Source: Chloroflexota bacterium (GTDB lineage Bacteria > Chloroflexota > UBA6077 > FW602-bin22 > JAMCVK01). From it: a DNA stretch of 40,280 bases. The translations under genes and the position numbers were made by a program. Under the pieces are notes generated by a model, which worked only from the letters and a program-made list of their open reading frames with translations, ran no database searches and had not been told where the DNA came from. This document shows positions 38,376 through 40,280 of the stretch, piece after piece (the stretch's first letter is position 1; each line of letters begins with the position of its first letter). The stretch is from NCBI GenBank assembly GCA_023475225.1, contig JAMCVK010000044.1, forward strand, positions 1 through 40,280, written 5' to 3'.

Positions 38376-39923
38376 TCAGGCACTCGTTAGGGCTCCACGC
38401 CGGAAGTGAATATGCCGCTGCCAGGCCGCAGACATCTGGGGAAAATCAGTGCGGTAATGAGCACCCCTGCTCTCCTCACGAAGAAGGGCCGCCTCAGTTA
38501 TCAACCGACCGACTAAGACCATATTTCTCAACTCATGTGAGGAGCGGTCGATGGGTAAGGGTAACCGCGCCTGCCACGCCGCAAGGGTACGGCGGGCCTC
38601 CTCGAGTGACTCTCGGGAACGTTGAATACCTACTTTGCCCCACATCAATCTCTGCAGCAGGGGAGATGAGGGAGCAGGAACCCCGGACTGAACGCTTAAC
38701 TCTGCTAGCTCGACACGCTCTGGTAAACTCAGCGCAGATCCAGAGGGGGGGCCCTCCACGGTGCGCTGGATGATCCGTTTGGCGAAGACCACGACCTCCA
38801 GGAGAGAATTACTAGCCAGCCGATTGGCACCATGAACACCCGTGCAGGCGACCTCCCCACAGGCGAACAGACGGGCAATGTTGGTCTCTCCCCATATGTC
38901 GGTCTTCACTCCTCCAATCATGTAGTGCGCCGCGGGGGCGACGGGGATTGGCGAGGCGGTGATGTCGAGCCCATGCCCACGACAGAAGTGGTAGATGCTG
39001 GGAAAACGGCTGATGATCTGGGGCAAGGGTAGATGGGTGATGTCCAGGTAAACGTGATCAGACCCTGTGGCCTGCATCTCGGACAGGATGGCCCGCGCCA
39101 CTATATCACGTGCTGCTAGCTCAGCCTTCGGGTGGTACCTGGGCATAAATCGCTCCCCAGCGGTATTAACAAGGATACCACCCTCACCCCGAACCGCCTC
39201 TGAAATCAAGAAGGGCGGTGCCCCAGGCAGACGTAAGGCCGTAGGATGAAATTGGAAAAACTCCATGTCCTGAATCACTGCGCCCGCCCGGTAAGCCAGT
39301 GCTACCCCATCAGCGGTGGCAACTTCTGGATTTGTATTAAATAGGAAGAGCTGCCCTGCTCCCCCACTGGCCAGCACCAGAAAGCGACAGCCGAACTGGC
39401 GGTATTCGCCACTGCGGCAATCCAGGGCTACCACCCCTTGAACCCCCTCAGCATCAACCGCGATCTCAGTGACAAGATGGTATTCCAGGATAGTTACCGC
39501 AGAGCTCCTGGCTAAATGGCTAAGAGTCGTCTCAATTCGCGCACCAGTCGCATCACCGCCGGCGTGGAGCACCCGGGGCAGGCTATGGCCACCCTCCATC
39601 CCCAGAGCTACCTGTCCCTCAACAGTATCAAAGGGAACCCCCAGCCGGATGAGGTCGTAGATACGGTCGGCCGCCTCCTCAGTCAGGATATGCACTGCTT
39701 CCGTGTCGCAGAGCCCCGCCCCCACCTCTACCGTATCGTGATAGTGTTTCTGCGGTGAATCCAAGGGGCCTATAGGGGCAGCGATACCCCCTTGGGCATG
39801 CTTAGTGTTGCACTCATCGATACTACCCTTGGTTAGAATCAAGGTGCGTCCATGCTGCTGCGCCAGTAGGGCGGTATACAGTCCGCCGATTCCGCTGCCG
39901 ATCACCACATAATCGTAATCCAT
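38376..39923 (-). CDS. nadB: L-aspartate oxidase
   Basis: A flavoprotein that oxidises L-aspartate to iminoaspartate, the first step to quinolinate. The 515-residue protein has the FAD-binding VVIGSGIGGLYTALLAQ (6-22), KHAQGGIAAP, FFQFHPTALRLPG, the catalytic-arginine SEAVRGEGGILVN and ACGEVACTGVHGANRLASNSLLE. The C-terminal helical domain is complete. It is followed by nadC; nadA (quinolinate synthase) is not in the window. The ATG at 39923 has only a weak ribosome binding site, with GC-rich hairpins just upstream. Confidence 0.95.
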   Translation of the reverse strand: MDYDYVVIGSGIGGLYTALLAQQHGRTLILTKGSIDECNTKHAQGGIAAPIGPLDSPQKHYHDTVEVGAGLCDTEAVHILTEEAADRIYDLIRLGVPFDTVEGQVALGMEGGHSLPRVLHAGGDATGARIETTLSHLARSSAVTILEYHLVTEIAVDAEGVQGVVALDCRSGEYRQFGCRFLVLASGGAGQLFLFNTNPEVATADGVALAYRAGAVIQDMEFFQFHPTALRLPGAPPFLISEAVRGEGGILVNTAGERFMPRYHPKAELAARDIVARAILSEMQATGSDHVYLDITHLPLPQIISRFPSIYHFCRGHGLDITASPIPVAPAAHYMIGGVKTDIWGETNIARLFACGEVACTGVHGANRLASNSLLEVVVFAKRIIQRTVEGPPSGSALSLPERVELAELSVQSGVPAPSSPLLQRLMWGKVGIQRSRESLEEARRTLAAWQARLPLPIDRSSHELRNMVLVGRLITEAALLREESRGAHYRTDFPQMSAAWQRHIHFRRGALTSA

Positions 39924-40280
39924 CTATATTACCCTTATCCCCCTTACCCCCTTACCCCCCTCTCCCTGCGGGAGAGGGGGAAAGAAGGGCTAGGGCAGAG
40001 CCCTAGAACCATCCAAGGGTATTGGGCTGCGCCCCCCTCCTTGACCTCCCCTCAATCCAGCGGGAGCTGTTTGTGTTTTATTAGAAACTTGAAGAGCTTC
40101 GTCGCCCTTGTCTCCCAAAATGGGGTGTGCAGAGATGTAGCGCGGGGGCTTGTCCCTCAGGAGTGGGCAGATTCGATTTTGATGGAGCACGTGACAAAGG
40201 GGACATTACATGGGATGATTGCCTTAATCTCGCATCTCGCTCACACGAGAGGAAGGATCGTGCCCATGTGTGTCCCCGAT
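39924..40280. repeat. Gene-poor right edge with repeat hairpins
   Basis: It contains a GC-rich hairpin (arms 39956-39966 and 39970-39980, TGC loop), then CTAGGGC-AGA-GCCCTAG (39990-40006) and GAACC, the same module found near 23064-23235. From about 40060 the composition is ordinary. At the very end GAGGAAGGA precedes an ATG at 40266 (MCVPD up to the edge), which could start a rightward gene, but five codons are too few to call. Confidence 0.5.

Overview
The window is about 40 kb of a bacterial chromosome with moderately high GC. Its gene content (Dpp-type importers with lipoprotein binding proteins carrying Thr/Pro-rich linkers, DUF4392, a DUF4445 ASKHA activator with DUF1638, DUF362, nadB-nadC) and its GC-rich palindromic intergenic repeats look like a member of the Chloroflexota (Anaerolineae/Dehalococcoidia-like). 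That placement is inference: the window holds no rRNA or other phylogenetic marker. No phage, insertion sequence or CRISPR array was seen.

Left edge (1-798): a leftward gene cut by the window end starts at 218. It sits behind a perfect-consensus sigma-70 promoter, an approximately 235-nt leader and a strong leftward terminator hairpin, so it may be attenuated, or the leader may be a separate small RNA. The rest is GC-rich repeat material.

Region 799-24088 is the centre of interest: 20 intact leftward genes, one broken gene, and an IclR-type regulator at the upstream end. In transcription order: iclR; importer 2 (Tat-type lipoprotein binding protein and two permeases); threonine synthase-like PLP enzyme; metallophosphoesterase-like protein (alkaline phosphatase superfamily); D-cysteine desulfhydrase/ACC deaminase-like PLP enzyme; DUF4392 (D-glutamate cyclase-like); a second phosphoesterase paralogue; an internally deleted RraA-family pseudogene; importer 1; ureidoglycolate lyase-like protein; a second DUF4392 protein; a glucarate dehydratase-like enzyme; an Ldh2-type oxidoreductase; RidA; 2-keto-3-deoxygluconate kinase; KDPG aldolase; and another RidA. 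The downstream half can take an acid sugar through KDG and KDPG to pyruvate and glyceraldehyde 3-phosphate. The upstream half holds C-N chemistry (PLP lyases, ureidoglycolate lyase, DUF4392, RidA imine deaminases). I infer a catabolic locus for a nitrogen-bearing sugar acid or similar compound. Neither importer has its ATPase genes here.

Region 24150-26073 runs rightward: a ROK-family sugar kinase behind a promoter and two inverted repeats, then moaD and moaE for molybdopterin synthase. Region 26090-29957 is leftward: a two-domain rhodanese, a flippase-like membrane protein, a DUF362 protein, a NagD-like HAD phosphatase, and tRNA-Arg(GCG) and tRNA-Ser(GCT) behind a good promoter. A lone cyclic-nucleotide-binding protein (30171-30641, +) faces a ZIP metal transporter, a DUF1232 protein, tRNA-His and tRNA-Arg(TCT).

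Region 32499-39923 is one tightly packed leftward block: nadB, nadC (NAD synthesis), adenine deaminase, DNA alkyl-transfer repair protein, DUF1638 and a [2Fe-2S] ASKHA protein of the corrinoid-activator type. The last 350 bases carry repeat hairpins and no certain gene.
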